The notes under the pieces were generated by a model. That model saw only the letters and a list, made by a program, of their open reading frames with translations, did no database searches and was not told the DNA's origin. A DNA stretch of 64,000 nt from CAWCTB01 sp963798275 (GTDB lineage Bacteria; Acidobacteriota; Terriglobia; Terriglobales; Acidobacteriaceae). A program made the position numbers and the translations under genes. Location: assembly GCA_963798275.1 (NCBI GenBank), contig CAWCTB010000053.1, forward strand, positions 62,001 through 126,000, read 5' to 3'. Position 1 is the first letter of the stretch; every line of letters starts with the position of its first letter. Below are positions 37,398 to 47,533 of this stretch, piece after piece.

Positions 37398-37582
37398 GAT
37401 ATACCTCGCTGAGAGTTTTCGTTGCGCCCGGCATCTTATCCGAGGCAGTGGTGTGTCGGTCAGGTCAGTTTAGCCGAAAGCGAGCACCGCGGCGAGTCCA
37501 TCGAGCGCCGGGTTGTGGGTCACTTCCCACTACCGAGTGTCGCGAGAGCGACGGCCCGATGGTTGGCCCGAGCGCGCGCTTT
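37398..37582. other. Intergenic sequence
   Basis: Nothing recognisable between the LPDAPS-protein gene and the small ORF. A promoter for the LPDAPS gene should lie here, but no clear -35/-10 pair is seen. Confidence 0.4.
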
Positions 37583-37785
37583 TCATTTCGTTGGCTGATT
37601 TGCGGACCAGTGTTCGACCAGGCGGCGGGTACCATCGCGGTTGATTTCCACTGTCCACCGCGCGCTCACGACGGGAACGCGCATGACCGGAACGTGGGTT
37701 TCGGCGTGATCGCAAACCGAAGTCGCAACCGCTGTGCGGAAGAGTGAAGATGCCGGGGAAAAGCAAGTAGGTTGATGGCTGCCAT
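37583..37785 (-). CDS. Possible small protein, needs one frame correction
   Basis: A strong ribosome site (AGGAGGTAA) at 37788-37796 precedes ATG 37783-37785 (MAAINLLAFPRHLHSS). In another frame the following sequence reads CDHAETHVPVMRVPVVSARWTVEINRDGTRRLVEHW before a stop at 37583, which looks like a conserved small domain. One missing base between them would give 67 aa. This is tentative: I do not recognise the family, and the ORF could be two unrelated pieces. Confidence 0.3.
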
Positions 37786-38161
37786 GGCTTACCTCCTGCG
37801 CTGGTTTTTTCGACGAACTGACGACACAGCGCAGCCAACTGTGACGCGGATCGTCACGAGCAGGCGCCGATCGCAAAACGGCAATGCTGATTGGCCGTGA
37901 TGTTCGTCGAAATTGGCTTTGGGGTTGAGAACTTGTGCCGGAGCGGCACGGCCTCGATCCCTGGTTCTTCAGTTGTCAGGCAGAAGAAGCAGAGGTGAGG
38001 CGATAGGCAGGATACAAATGCTTATCGGGACACCGTACCGCTCTTTCTACACCGGAACGCCGCCGAGGCTACTCGGAGGCTCTGGTCCAAATTGTGCGTT
38101 CATACGTCCTTAGATACTCCTCGACGGGAGCTATGGATTTCCCGCCAAAGCTCTTATATCA

Positions 38162-38176
38162 TACCCCCCTAGGGTA
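38162..38176. promoter_or_regulatory. CsoR/RcnR-type operator
   Basis: TACCC-CCCTA-GGGTA, a 5-5-5 GC-tract dyad within ATACCCCCCTAGGGTA, of the type bound by CsoR/RcnR/FrmR repressors. It overlaps TATATCAT-like -10 sequence and lies 22 bases before the regulator start, so it is probably autoregulatory. Confidence 0.6.
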
Positions 38177-38197
38177 CTGGCAAGAGAAAAACCAACA

Positions 38198-38497
38198 ATG
38201 CAGGAAAAAATAAAAGACAAGATTCCCGAGATTTCCAAAGAGAAACAGAACTTATTATTTCGCATCAAGCGCATCCGGGGCCAGTTCGCGGCCGTGGAGC
38301 GAGCCCTGGAGGCTGGGGACGAGTGCGCTGACATCCTGATGCTGTTGGCCGCGATTCGCGGTGGCGTTAACGGCCTCATGGCGGAAGTTCTGGAGGACCA
38401 CATCCGCCTGCACATGATCAATCCCCACCACAAGATGGATTCACCCGAAGAACTGGGTGAAGACTTGATCGCGCTGGTGCGTGCGTATTTGAAATAG
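38198..38497 (+). CDS. CsoR/RcnR/FrmR family metal- or aldehyde-responsive repressor
   Basis: 99 aa, all-helical, with family signature LLFRIKRIRGQFAAVERALEAG. Ligand positions are Cys43, His68 and His72 (spacing 25 and 4). CsoR uses Cys-His-Cys at these places, whereas RcnR (Ni/Co) uses Cys-His-His, so the set visible here favours a RcnR-like metal site; FrmR-like sensing remains possible because it needs only the Cys. The N-terminus lacks a His at position 3, which RcnR also uses. Such repressors bind GC-tract operators and release DNA on ligand binding; an operator lies just upstream. No efflux gene adjoins it, so the regulated target is not visible. A Ni/Co importer is in the same window 21 kb away, but a link is speculative. 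Confidence 0.88.
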   Translation: MQEKIKDKIPEISKEKQNLLFRIKRIRGQFAAVERALEAGDECADILMLLAAIRGGVNGLMAEVLEDHIRLHMINPHHKMDSPEELGEDLIALVRAYLK

Positions 38498-38631
38498 CAG
38501 TCGGGCCAGGATGGAGCGGGTCATTCGGTAACGAGAGTCTGCATCGCTGGTCTGACGCGCTCACCACGCGGCTTGGAGGCCGGGCCTGCATTTACATTCG
38601 CGGTGCTGGGTGGCGATCGAACCGCAGCGCC

Positions 38632-39081
38632 CTACGCTGGACGCTGAAAGGTATCGTTCACCAGCACCCGCGCGGCTTCGCAGTCCTGCAGGCTGGGAAC
38701 GCCGATCTCCAGCAGACCGTTGCTGTTGGGTCCCTGGTCGTGACGGAACAAGCTCTGGTTCATCATGATGGCTTGCAGCATCCGGCCGAGCGCCCGGGAA
38801 TGAAAGCCATTGCTGAAGCGGGGCCCATCTGACCAGCCGGGATTCACCGAGTAGGCGCAGATCAGGCTCCAATATTCGCGCGCCGATCCCCACATCTTCA
38901 GGTCGTCCAGCGAGCCATCGGCACCCACGTGATACTCCAGTCGGACGCGCCCGCCAGAGGAGGTCAGGGCATCCCAGTTCAGAACCACGGCACTGGTAAG
39001 AATGTGATTGAGCTGCACCGGCTGGGTCGCCTTGATTGGCATTTCGCTGCTGGCAGGCTTCATGGACGTCTCGGCTAGCAT
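38632..39081 (-). CDS. Hypothetical protein (TonB-C-like fold not established)
   Basis: 149 aa, no signal peptide. It has a Gly/Ser-rich beta-looking core (VVLNWDALTSSGGRVRLEYHVGADGSLDDLKMWGS) followed by NGFHSRALGRMLQAIM and SNGLLEIGVPS. I do not recognise the family. The ribosome site before ATG 39081 is weak (GGGAC), and ATG 39063 is an alternative. It is transcribed in the same direction as the receiver-domain gene and starts 97 bases after that gene's stop. Coding is supported mainly by length and by the lack of a better frame. Confidence 0.55.
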   Translation of the reverse strand: MLAETSMKPASSEMPIKATQPVQLNHILTSAVVLNWDALTSSGGRVRLEYHVGADGSLDDLKMWGSAREYWSLICAYSVNPGWSDGPRFSNGFHSRALGRMLQAIMMNQSLFRHDQGPNSNGLLEIGVPSLQDCEAARVLVNDTFQRPA

Positions 39082-39178
39082 GACTTGTCCCTGCGATGGT
39101 GAGTGAGCGGCCCATCGCTTACCGGAAGTGAAGGTGAAGCGTGCGGTTCAAAACTGTGCGTGGCTGGCCGGCATGGGC

Positions 39179-39730
39179 TCAAGCTTCGCCGGCATCCGGA
39201 ATGTAGTCGAGCGGGCTCATGGCCGGCGCTCTGGATTCTCCAGGCTCGGAGCCGTTGGACGGCGTGCCGTTCATCTTTCTTCCCGCGGCAATTCTCCAGG
39301 TAGCTTCCACGAAGCCATTTCGTTGTTGCAGCGAGTCGCAACTTTCGCGAACCGCCTTGCGCATCGAATCGCCCCACTGCGCGCCATGTTCTTCGGCCAC
39401 ATACGACCCTTGCATCGGTTCCAGATCGACGAACGAAGGCTTGCCCACCAGGAAGGCGACGATCTGCAGCGGGTTGTCTTTCCTGATTTCCTCGCGAAAC
39501 GCCATGCAGCCGCGGTGGTCGGTGCGAATGTCCAGCAGCACCATGTCGTAGCGGTCACGGTGCCAGATCGAGCTCGCCTCCGTCAGGTCGCTGGCGCCGA
39601 TCACTTCCACTCCGTGCAGCGCCATGATTTTCTTACGCAGGGCCCGTCTCTCCGCGTTGGTGTCCATCAGCAGGATGCTGATTTTTTCCCCCGGCGTTTT
39701 GTGTCCATTGTTGTGGTGTCCCAGATTCAT
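39179..39730 (-). CDS. Response-regulator receiver-like protein
   Basis: 183 aa from ATG 39730 (MNLGHHNNGH...). Residues 15-130 fit a CheY-like receiver: EKISILLMDTNAERRALRKKIMALHG (acidic Asp23), YDMVLLDIRTD with the likely phosphoacceptor Asp67, then IVAFLVGKPSF in place of the usual Thr/Ser and Lys region, where K is kept in GKPS. Residues 130-183 form a low-complexity tail (NGTPSNGSEPGESRA) without an output domain. Single-domain receivers often work in phosphorelays or bind target proteins. No histidine kinase is in the window, so its partner is unknown. Confidence 0.7.
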   Translation of the reverse strand: MNLGHHNNGHKTPGEKISILLMDTNAERRALRKKIMALHGVEVIGASDLTEASSIWHRDRYDMVLLDIRTDHRGCMAFREEIRKDNPLQIVAFLVGKPSFVDLEPMQGSYVAEEHGAQWGDSMRKAVRESCDSLQQRNGFVEATWRIAAGRKMNGTPSNGSEPGESRAPAMSPLDYIPDAGEA

Positions 39731-40577
39731 TTCAGTTGACCTCGGTGACGAAGCGGCCGGCTGCCGGCAAACTTTTATTCGAAACAACTAGAAGAAACAG
39801 CGACAGGGCGGTGGCGAACCTGGGTGAGGGGAATTGAAAAGTGCGCCTTCTTGGTGGCTCGGAAGAAAGCGGAAGCGTCCATCTCGCGCGCCGCAAGATA
39901 CTTCTAGTATACGCGCTTTTGCGAAACGCCATTCGGACGCGAGCCGGGATGTATCCGGCCCCGCATGGGTGAGGCCGACTGATGCGTGCCCCGTGCCGGT
40001 CAGGTTGTTCCGTCAGCCCAGCGCTTGAAATGGGAGACACACATGTGTCGAGTCGCTAGTAGCTGTGGAATCGAGCATCGTCGCGCTCGCAGCACAGGCC
40101 AATATCGCAATCGAGAGCAATGCCTAAAGTGTCTCCATGATAATCCTCCGCTACGTACATCCGAGTTCGCGAATGGGTGGAGGGGAATTATTGCCTTAAG
40201 TGCTCGCGATGTCAGCGGAATTCTAGTTATTTACCTGATCTTCACGGCACCGAGGTTTGCCCCGGCAAGCCGTCGCGCTTCGGGAAAAACGGCAACGCAT
40301 TTTCGAGAATACGTAAGAGCCGAAGGGGAAGGCGGCAGAATCCGATGCGTGGTCTGCCGCGCCACTAATATTGTCCGTCATTCTAGTAACAACGCGGTAC
40401 ACTATCCTAAATCAGCGATTCTGTACGGTTTCCATTGGCGTGGCAGGGCGGAGTGATAGCCGTTCCCACAAAGTCGTATGGACTGGGCTTTGAGCATCAA
40501 TAACATGCGTTAGTGCGGCGCTCCCGGCAGGGAGAATATAAGCGGTAAATACTTGTCACCGACAGTTTTCAGGGGAA
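39731..40577. other. Gene-free region
   Basis: About 850 bases without a supportable gene. Short frames occur (one near 40177-40368 with three Cys) but show no ribosome site or recognisable domain. GC content looks lower than the neighbours. Promoters for the receiver gene and for ugd should lie at its two ends. Confidence 0.45.
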
Positions 40578-41978
40578 ATGGCAGTGCGAATTTCGATTCT
40601 AGGTTGCGGCTACGTCGGACTCGTGACCGGAGCGTGTCTGGCCGAGATTGGTCACGAAGTTGTGTGTACGGACAATGATGCGTCCAAGATCCAGACCCTG
40701 AACCAGGGAAGCCTGCCGATCTACGAACCGGGGCTGGACGGTATCGTGGCCCGCAATGTGCAGGGGCAGCGCCTGTCGTTTACCAATGACCTCGGCGCAG
40801 CCATCCGCTTTGGCGATGCCATCTTTATTTGTGTTGGAACGCCTCCTCTGCCGAACGGCGACGCCGACCTGAGCGCGATCGACAGCGCGGCCCGAACCAT
40901 CGTGGCCGAATCGCGCAGCTCGAAGCTGGTGGTGGAAAAAAGTACCGTGCCCACCCGGACGGGTCAGAAGCTGAAGCGGGCGCTCGCCATTTACGCCCGC
41001 AACGCAGGTTCGCAATATTCGTTTTCCGTGGCTTCCAACCCCGAGTTTCTTCGCGAAGGGACCGCCGCATTCGACTTCCTGCACCCAGACCGCATCATCG
41101 TCGGCGTGGAGGACAAAGCCACGGAAAAGCAATTACGCGAGATTTATGGTCCCATCGTTGAACAAAGTTTCCTGTGCCCGGTGCATGCGGGAGCGTGCCC
41201 AGCGAGGTCTGCTCCCGTATTCCTCGTTACCAGCATCAACAGTGCGGAATTGATCAAGCACGCCTGTAATACCTTCCTGGCGGTCAAGATTTCCTACGCC
41301 AACCTGATCGCCGACGTTTGCGAAGCGACGGACGGGGACGTCGAGCAGGTGATCCAGGCGATGGGACTGGATCCGCGCATCGGGCCTTCATTTTTGCGGC
41401 CGGGGCTGGGATTCGGTGGCTTCTGCCTGCCCAAAGATATTCAGGCGTTCATCAAAGTCGGGGAACGGGCGGGCGTTGACGTGTCGCTGCTGCGCGCGGT
41501 GGAGGCCGTGAACCAGCGCCGGGTCGAGCAATTTCTGCAGAAAGCACATCAGGCGCTATGGATCGTGAAGCACAAGCGAATTGGCGTGCTGGGGTTGGCG
41601 TTCAAGCCGGAGACCGACGACATTCGCTTTGCGCCGGCGTTGGAATTGATCCGCCGATTGCTGGAAGAGAAGGCTGAAATTCAGGCCTATGACCCGCAAG
41701 CGATGGACAAAGCGAAAGCGGAGCTGCCGGCGGTCACCTATTGTGAATCAGCCTACGCCGTCGCCACCGGCGCCGAAGCGCTGGTGATTGCCACCGAATG
41801 GCCTGAGTTTAAGGAGCTGGACTGGCGCCGCGTGAAGACCCTGATGGCGCGGCCTCTGGTCCTCGATGGACGTAACTTGCTAAACTCAGAAACAATGAAC
41901 GAGTTGGGCTTCGAGTACCATTGCATCGGCAAGGCGGCCGCGGACGTGCCGCAGCAGCCGCTCTCCCAGCCGGTGTAG
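40578..41978 (+). CDS. ugd: UDP-glucose 6-dehydrogenase / nucleotide-sugar dehydrogenase
   Basis: 466 aa from ATG 40578 (GGGG 3-7 bases upstream). It oxidises UDP-glucose to UDP-glucuronate with two NAD, supplying exopolysaccharide or envelope sugars. It shows an N-terminal Rossmann motif ISILGCGYVGLVTGACLAEIGHEV, VGTPPLPNGDADLS, VVEKSTVPTRTGQKL and ASNPEFLREGTAAFDFLHPDRIIVG. The catalytic Cys is in PGLGFGGFCLPKD (usually GFGGSCFPKD), and the C-terminal UDP-binding domain includes GVLGLAFKPETDDIRFAPALELI. A small insert with two Cys (CPVHAGACPARSAPV) lies before NSAELIKHACN. GDP-mannose dehydrogenase is the alternative but less likely. Two unknown genes follow in the same direction. Confidence 0.9.
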   Translation: MAVRISILGCGYVGLVTGACLAEIGHEVVCTDNDASKIQTLNQGSLPIYEPGLDGIVARNVQGQRLSFTNDLGAAIRFGDAIFICVGTPPLPNGDADLSAIDSAARTIVAESRSSKLVVEKSTVPTRTGQKLKRALAIYARNAGSQYSFSVASNPEFLREGTAAFDFLHPDRIIVGVEDKATEKQLREIYGPIVEQSFLCPVHAGACPARSAPVFLVTSINSAELIKHACNTFLAVKISYANLIADVCEATDGDVEQVIQAMGLDPRIGPSFLRPGLGFGGFCLPKDIQAFIKVGERAGVDVSLLRAVEAVNQRRVEQFLQKAHQALWIVKHKRIGVLGLAFKPETDDIRFAPALELIRRLLEEKAEIQAYDPQAMDKAKAELPAVTYCESAYAVATGAEALVIATEWPEFKELDWRRVKTLMARPLVLDGRNLLNSETMNELGFEYHCIGKAAADVPQQPLSQPV

Positions 41979-42192
41979 CCGCCGGAATTGAAGCTGGTAC
42001 AAAACGCCGGGTTTGCCATTTCCTTCGTCACGCCTTGGGCAGCCGAATTCGGTGCAGCCCCATCGATTACATTCTGCGTACCCCACGCGGAGACGCGGCC
42101 GATTTACGCGAATCCGTTAGAGCATCTGTCGTCCGCGAGATGTTACAGGTTACAATGCACGGCACGAACCTCGACACTCCGGGAGTTACGCC

Positions 42193-42447
42193 ATGGAATC
42201 TGAACTGATGAGCCTGGATGATGAAGACATGCGGCAGCGATTGCACGCCACCAAGCACAAGGTGCGCGAGGCGGTGCGTCAGGCCCTGAGCGAAGGCGGG
42301 ATACACGAGTACGAGGTGAAGTCAGTTACTGTCTTCGTGAAGCACTTGCCTCTGCAATGTCCCGCGGGACAAGAACCGGTCTGGGAGGCAGTGCCTAAAC
42401 CTGACGGAACCGTGGTCTACGAGTGGGTATGCAAGAAGTCTGGCTGA
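42193..42447 (+). CDS. Small hypothetical protein
   Basis: 84 aa. It starts MESELMSLDDEDMRQRLHATKHKVREAVRQALSEGGIHEYEVKSVTVFV and ends in a two-Cys C-terminus (LQCPAGQEPVWEAVPKPDGTVVYEWVCKKSG). The first half is charged and helical; the second half looks like a small beta domain. No signal peptide. I do not recognise it. The next gene starts inside its last codons (19-base overlap), so the two are probably coupled. No strong ribosome site precedes ATG 42193. Confidence 0.6.
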   Translation: MESELMSLDDEDMRQRLHATKHKVREAVRQALSEGGIHEYEVKSVTVFVKHLPLQCPAGQEPVWEAVPKPDGTVVYEWVCKKSG

Positions 42448-44884
42448 CGAAGTTGGGACAGTTCGCTGCGACGAACTGGCGCGACCTGGTGATTCTGGCC
42501 GCCATCGCCGCGGTATTGCTGTTTCTGTACTACCTCTGGCGGCGAGGCTACATACCGCGAGACACCACCGGTAATGGCATCGTCATTGGGCAGGCCAAGG
42601 CCTTCGACAATCGCGCGCTGTCGCTGCGCATCGAGCGGCTGAACGCCGGCCTCGAAACCCTCAAAGTCGTCAATCAAAACGTCACCGAAAGCCTGCCCAA
42701 CTATCAGGGGCAATCCTCAAGTGAGACCAGCCTGGCCGTGAAGCTGGCGGCCAAGGTCGCCGCGGCCAGCGGTGACGGCGGTGGCGACAAGGAGAAGAAG
42801 GACGGCGACGACGGAAAGACGGGAACCTCCGACGCGCCCCGTTCCGACTTCAAGCCTCCTATCGGGCTGGCGGCGGGGGATGTGCTCAACAACCAGCTCA
42901 ACCTGGCGTCGCAAATCGTCAACCTGCAAACCTTGTACGAGCGCTCGCTGTCGGACCGCATGATCGATAACCAATCGCGGCTGCAAACCGTGCTTGGCTT
43001 CCAGGTTTCCATCACGCCGCCTGCCCGCTATGAAGACTGCGTTGCGGTGACCGAAGTGGCGGTTCGCATGCGGCCGGTAGCGGGCGCTGCAGCTCCCGCT
43101 TTGCCGGTTTCCCTCGTCGCTCTCATGCCCCAGGAAAAGACTTACAACGCCCAGACCGTCAGCAGCAGCGAGCGCTCAATTGAAGGCTCGGCAGTGGCCC
43201 GCGTTCTGACGCTGGGAATCGGCAGCGGGAAAAAATCTCAACAGCTCTTCGTCCATCGCGACTCCGACACCATCGCCTTCGAGCGCAGCCCGCAAGCCGC
43301 GCCGGCCCTTTTCGAGAATGATCGCAGCGACATCGTGTTTGGTTGGGAGTTCCGGCCGGTATTGGGACGCCGTACCGTTTCGCCTGGAGTGCGGCAGATG
43401 CTGGCCGTAATCGCCGTACCGAAAGCAGACCGATGAACCAGCGGATGAGTCGGTGCTCGAGGTGAGAACGCGGTCGTACTGGCGACGCTACGATCGCAAG
43501 CGCCAGACTACCGCTCCCAGGTCGGGCTGGCTGCCGTGGGAGATCAACACCTCTGGAACCATCACCTCCGAAACGCAAGAACTGAGAATTCCTAACACGG
43601 CGCAGATCCAGTCCGCTCTGGCGCCCCAGGTCACCGGCATCAAGTGGGTGAACTCGGGGGGCGACCGCGCCACCGTGATTGTGAACGGATGCAACTTCTT
43701 CTCCGGCACCAAGGTCGTGATCGGCGGCGTGGTTCACCGGGAAGAGGACCAGAACCTCACTTTGAAATCCGATCAGGCGCTGGAGTTCGAGACTCCGATC
43801 GCGTCGCTGGCCAACGCCGATGCGGTTCTAAGCGGCCGCTTCGGACCATCGTTCCAGCTCAAAATGCCGCCAGCACAAACTGCCCGTGACCAGCCTGTGG
43901 ATCACCCGCGCCAACATCCGGCTGAGCCGCCAGATGAAGGCCTATCGAATAAGCATCGATGTCAATGGGCTGGATCCCGACGGCAACAATAAGAATTTAA
44001 CGGTTGAGCATCTGGCCAAGCTTCCCGAGCCGATCTTGTTCATCGCGCAAGAACCAGTGGCGATGCCCTACGACTATTACGACCGTTCGCCGCAGGCGGT
44101 GGGCGATCAGGCCTCGGCATCCGCAACCGCGAATCAGGCATCGGCATCCGCAACCGCGAATTACGTCCGGGTCGAGGCATGGATTTCGGCGAAGGCTCCG
44201 CCCAGGAATCCCTCGGTATCGTTTCGCGTTCCGTTCTGCGGCTTCGATTACCAGTCGTCCATGCCGCTGAGCTTCTCGGAGCCAACCGTCGACCGCCTGG
44301 GCGCAAGCGGTAACGACTCGGTGTTTCGGATCGCATATCCGTTGGGCTTCGAGCGTCCCATGAGCGTGGAATTGGACATGTTGTATGTCGAAGGGACCCC
44401 ACAACTCCAGAGAATTACCAACCTCAACTCCGCTTCCGGTCAGAACACGGAACTGATCCTGAGAATACCGACAGACACGATTGCGAAGTACCAGTACATG
44501 CTGCTGCGGCAGGCATCGAACGACCCGAGCCAGGGTTCGTCCGATACCTATCTGCTGAAGATTCCGCAGGAAGAGAAGCCGCAACCGAAAGCTACGATCG
44601 ATAGCAGCGGCAAGCCGCCCCAGGTCACGAAGGACGCCCGCGGTCCATTGGAATGGACAGGGACGGCGCTGGACCAGATCGCGGATGTAACGTTGACGCT
44701 GCCTGCTCCAGCCGGGCAAACGGCGTCGGCGGTTTCACAACCTTTTACGGTGTATGGCGGCGGCACAAAACTCGAGGTTTACCTGACGCCGAAGACGACG
44801 GAAACGGAGGGCAAGCTGAGCCTGGTGTGCACGACCGCCACCAGCGAAACGCTGACCCTGCCGTTCTTTGTAGTAGCCAGCTAA
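42429..44884 (+). CDS. Large membrane-anchored protein with IPT/Ig-like domains (frameshifted)
   Basis: Start ATG 42429 (MQEVWLTKLG). One N-terminal helix (LVILAAIAAVLLFLYYLWRRGYI) suggests a type II anchored protein with the rest outside. Next come a coiled region, a Lys/Asp/Gly-rich linker (GDGGGDKEKKDGDDGK), and several beta domains: one with GFQVSITPPARYEDCVAVTEVAVRM, one with VTGIKWVNSGGDRATVIVNGCNFFSGTKVVIGG that looks like an IPT/TIG fold, and a C-terminal one. An ASASATANQASASATAN direct repeat lies near 44116-44162. Two extra bases, near 43422 (CCGAAAGCAG) and 43878 (CAAACTGCCC), must be removed; the corrected length is 817 aa. No family recognised. It follows ugd and the 84-aa gene, so a surface or polysaccharide role is possible (inference). 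Confidence 0.65.
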
Positions 44885-44929
44885 CAAGAATACGTCGACA
44901 GTCGCTCGTCTTAATCGCGCGAACCTAGA

Positions 44930-45619
44930 TCACTGTGAAGTAGCGGACACGGGGGCGAGGGCCGGAGTTACCGGTTGCTGCTCCAGCATAAAAAATAGCC
45001 CGCCGGGCAGCTTCAGGTTTTCCTTCTTCGACAGCAGAAAGATCAAGCCGTTTTGGGCGCGGAAAACCTTCACGTCCTCGAGTTGGCGGTCGATCACGAC
45101 GAGATTGTCCTGTCCCACAGTGCTGGTGTCGTGCGGCGGCCGGGCCAGAGCCGATCGCGCATTCGGCCCATTCGGATCGTAAAGGGGGCCAGGATCGCCA
45201 CGGTGGCGATTGGTGAGCAGCCGGGGCAGAGCCGGGTCGGACGAAGCGCTGGGCTGATCGTTCCCGTTGATGAGGGACACGATGAAGGCGTGCAGCGGAA
45301 GACTGTGGTTTTTCCATTCTGCGTTGTCGACCAGCACCACCAGCCATGACGGTTTGTCCGCCTGGCGCGAAGCTGCTCCCAGCACTCGCCCGTGCAGCTT
45401 GGTGTCGATGGGCATGATCACACCTTTGCCAATCAGCACCGGTTCCACTGTTTTGAACTCGACCTTGTCGCCGACGTGGGTCTTGTCGGTGCGGATCGTC
45501 TTGCTCAGTTGCGCCGGAATGGTCATATGGGCAGGGACGTCCGGCAGGGGAGAAGCCGCTTCTTCCGCTACTGCAGAAAGGGCGAGAAAGGCTAGGACGG
45601 GCAACCAGGAACTTCGCAT
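44930..45619 (-). CDS. Exported hypothetical protein with hydrophobic C-terminal part
   Basis: 229 aa from ATG 45619, chosen because the signal peptide begins there (MRSSWLPVLAFLALSAVAEE); the same frame is open to 46066 but antisense to another gene. The mature part has IPAQLSKTIRTDKTHVGDKVEFKTVEPVLIGKGVIMPIDTKLHGRVLGAASRQADKPSWLVVL, a pattern I have seen in acidobacterial exported proteins with a beta-rich TrbI/FlgA-like core. A Pro/Asp-rich loop and a C-terminal LKLPGGLFFMLEQQPVTPA follow. No enzyme motif. Function unknown; location periplasmic or surface. Confidence 0.65.
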   Translation of the reverse strand: MRSSWLPVLAFLALSAVAEEAASPLPDVPAHMTIPAQLSKTIRTDKTHVGDKVEFKTVEPVLIGKGVIMPIDTKLHGRVLGAASRQADKPSWLVVLVDNAEWKNHSLPLHAFIVSLINGNDQPSASSDPALPRLLTNRHRGDPGPLYDPNGPNARSALARPPHDTSTVGQDNLVVIDRQLEDVKVFRAQNGLIFLLSKKENLKLPGGLFFMLEQQPVTPALAPVSATSQ

Positions 45620-45770
45620 ACTGCACCCCAAATCGCTGGCCAGTTGCAGATAGCGTAGTGCTACGAGAGCGGGGTGTAAAGCGGAAAAAGAGAGAAGAAG
45701 AGGCGGAGCGGGTTTGCTTTCGTCTGAGCTTAAAATGAGTGGCTTCCTGCAATCCGGAAACGGGAGGAAC

Positions 45771-46845
45771 ATGCGGCGAGCGATTGCGCTCTTATGGTTT
45801 GCGATGACGAGTTCCACGCTGTGGGCTGCACCGCACCTCTCCTTCTTCTGCGAACTGCCAGCCGCGGAATTCAAGGCGCTGTTGGACCATCGTGACGTCC
45901 TCGCGCAATTGAAGGAAATGCAAGCATCGGTGCGAGTCGGGCTGCATGATTTTTCTCCGCTTCGCGCCGAGACCATCCGGAAATTAAACCGGGAGGGGAT
46001 TCCGGTGGCTGCGTGGCTGCTTCTGCCCGAGCCGGACGGATACTGGTTCAGCCTGAATAACGGCAATAAGGCGGCAGCGCGTTATGCCGAGTTTCAGAAA
46101 TGGAGCAGAGACAATCATCTGGTATGGGAAGCGGTGGGTCTCGATCTGGAGCCAGATATCAATGATCTGCAGATGATGAAGGACCACACCGCAAAGCTGG
46201 CGGGGCGAATGTACACGCGCTTGTTTGCGAATGATGCGTATGCCTCTGGGCAGAAGGAATACGCTGCCGTGCTGTCGGCCATGCACGGCGACGGATACAC
46301 GGTGGAAAGCTACGTCCTGCCGGTTGTGCTGGATGATCGCGCGGCGAAAACATCGTCCATCCAGAAGGCGGTGGGCGTTCTCGATCTCAGGACCGACAGG
46401 GAAGTGCCCATGCTGTACTCATCGTTCAATTCGCCGGCCGCGATCGTCGTGTATCACGAGGCGAGCAAGCCCATCGCGATCGGCAGCACGGGCGGCGGAG
46501 TGGCGATCGGCGGAGAAGAGGCGCGATTCGCTGACATGGGACGAATTCTCGCGCGACTTGCTCCTGGCATCGAGTCTGACCGATGAGATCTACATCTTCA
46601 GCTTAGAGGGCTGCGTGGCGAAGGGATGGCTGCCGCGCATCACGCACTTCGATTTCACGCAAACGCCGCCAGACCTGGGCGCAGCCGTCGGCGAGCAGAA
46701 GAAACTGCGCAGAGAAATACAGTTCGCAGCAGTGTTGCTGGAGCATCCGCTGCTATTGACGGTCGCTATGGTCGCGATTCCGGTTGGGGTGATGTGGGTG
46801 ATGGTTCGGCTAGTGTGGCGGAAACGGTTTTCAGATTTGAAGTGA
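45771..46845 (+). CDS. Exported TIM-barrel-like (glycoside-hydrolase-like) protein with C-terminal membrane helix (one frameshift)
   Basis: Start ATG 45771 with GGGAGG 4-9 bases upstream; signal peptide MRRAIALLWFAMTSSTLWAAP. The core reads LSFFCELPAAEFKALLDHRDVLAQL, HDFSPLRAETIRKLNREGIPVAAWLLLPEPDGYWFSLNN, VGLDLEPDINDLQMM and GYTVESYVLPVVLDDRA, a succession of strands and helices that resembles a beta/alpha barrel with the catalytic-looking acidic residues of DLEPD. Near 46521 one extra G (GAGGCGCG) must be removed, after which DSLTWDEFSRDLLLASSLTDEIYIFSLEGC and a C-terminal helix (LLLTVAMVAIPVGVMWVMVRLVW) follow. The corrected length is 357 aa. No named family; activity is not established. 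Confidence 0.65.
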
Positions 46846-47533
46846 CGCCCGCCGACGACGTACGTACATGAATAAACGTTAACTTACTAGTTAGCCGTTC
46901 ACCCAATTGGGGTACCCCCTCCCCTCTACCTATTCCTAAAATCTTGAAAAAATTAGTTCCGTTTTGGAATTGGTCGGCAAAATCTTGAGCCCGTATGAGT
47001 TATAGGCAAAATATTCCGGAATAAGGACTTAGCGGCCTCACTTGCACTTCTTATGGTGCATTTCGTACACAGAGGAGTACCTTGTTGATAATCCCTGTGC
47101 AAGGTCTCCTGGATTGTCAAAGAGCCGTTCTGCCGTTCCGGAGTTGCGGAGCGGGACAGGCACACCAATACGCTGTGCCCACATCCGGAACTTAACAGAC
47201 AGCGGGCAAGGGCACAAGATAACGAAAGTACATGTACTTTCGTAAGCTGCCAGCCAGCAACCGCCAATTGCCAGAGAACTTCCCGTCCCAAGCAAAGGCA
47301 GCTTGGATCGGCCACCCTCTAAACTAGTCTCTAGTCGCAGAAGTTCGCGTCACATGCAAGCAGTTGAGCGTGAATGGTTTAGCTCCTGCAGTGCGTTCGC
47401 GAATTAATGCAACTAGGTACTAGTGTGGTGTTCCGCAATTTTGTGCCATAAGTCTAAACAGCGCAATGCGGAGAACGTCGTCACCTCAGCGGCTAAAGCC
47501 GCGTCTATGCATGCGCTTTTGCGGTACGGCTTC
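46846..47533. other. Gene-free region with AT-rich composite repeat and palindrome
   Basis: No gene. The AT-rich repeat at 46921-47010 (TTCCTAAAATCTTG..., CGGCAAAATCTTGAGCC) is an inverted, diverged copy of 23955-24060. A perfect 20-bp palindrome CGAAAGTACATGTACTTTCG lies at 47223-47242. Hairpins near 47490-47533 lead into the insertion element. Confidence 0.6.

Noticed and set aside
40177..40368. Small Cys-containing plus-strand ORF (zinc-ribbon-like)
   Set aside because: No ribosome site, no family pattern, and overlapping frames of similar quality.
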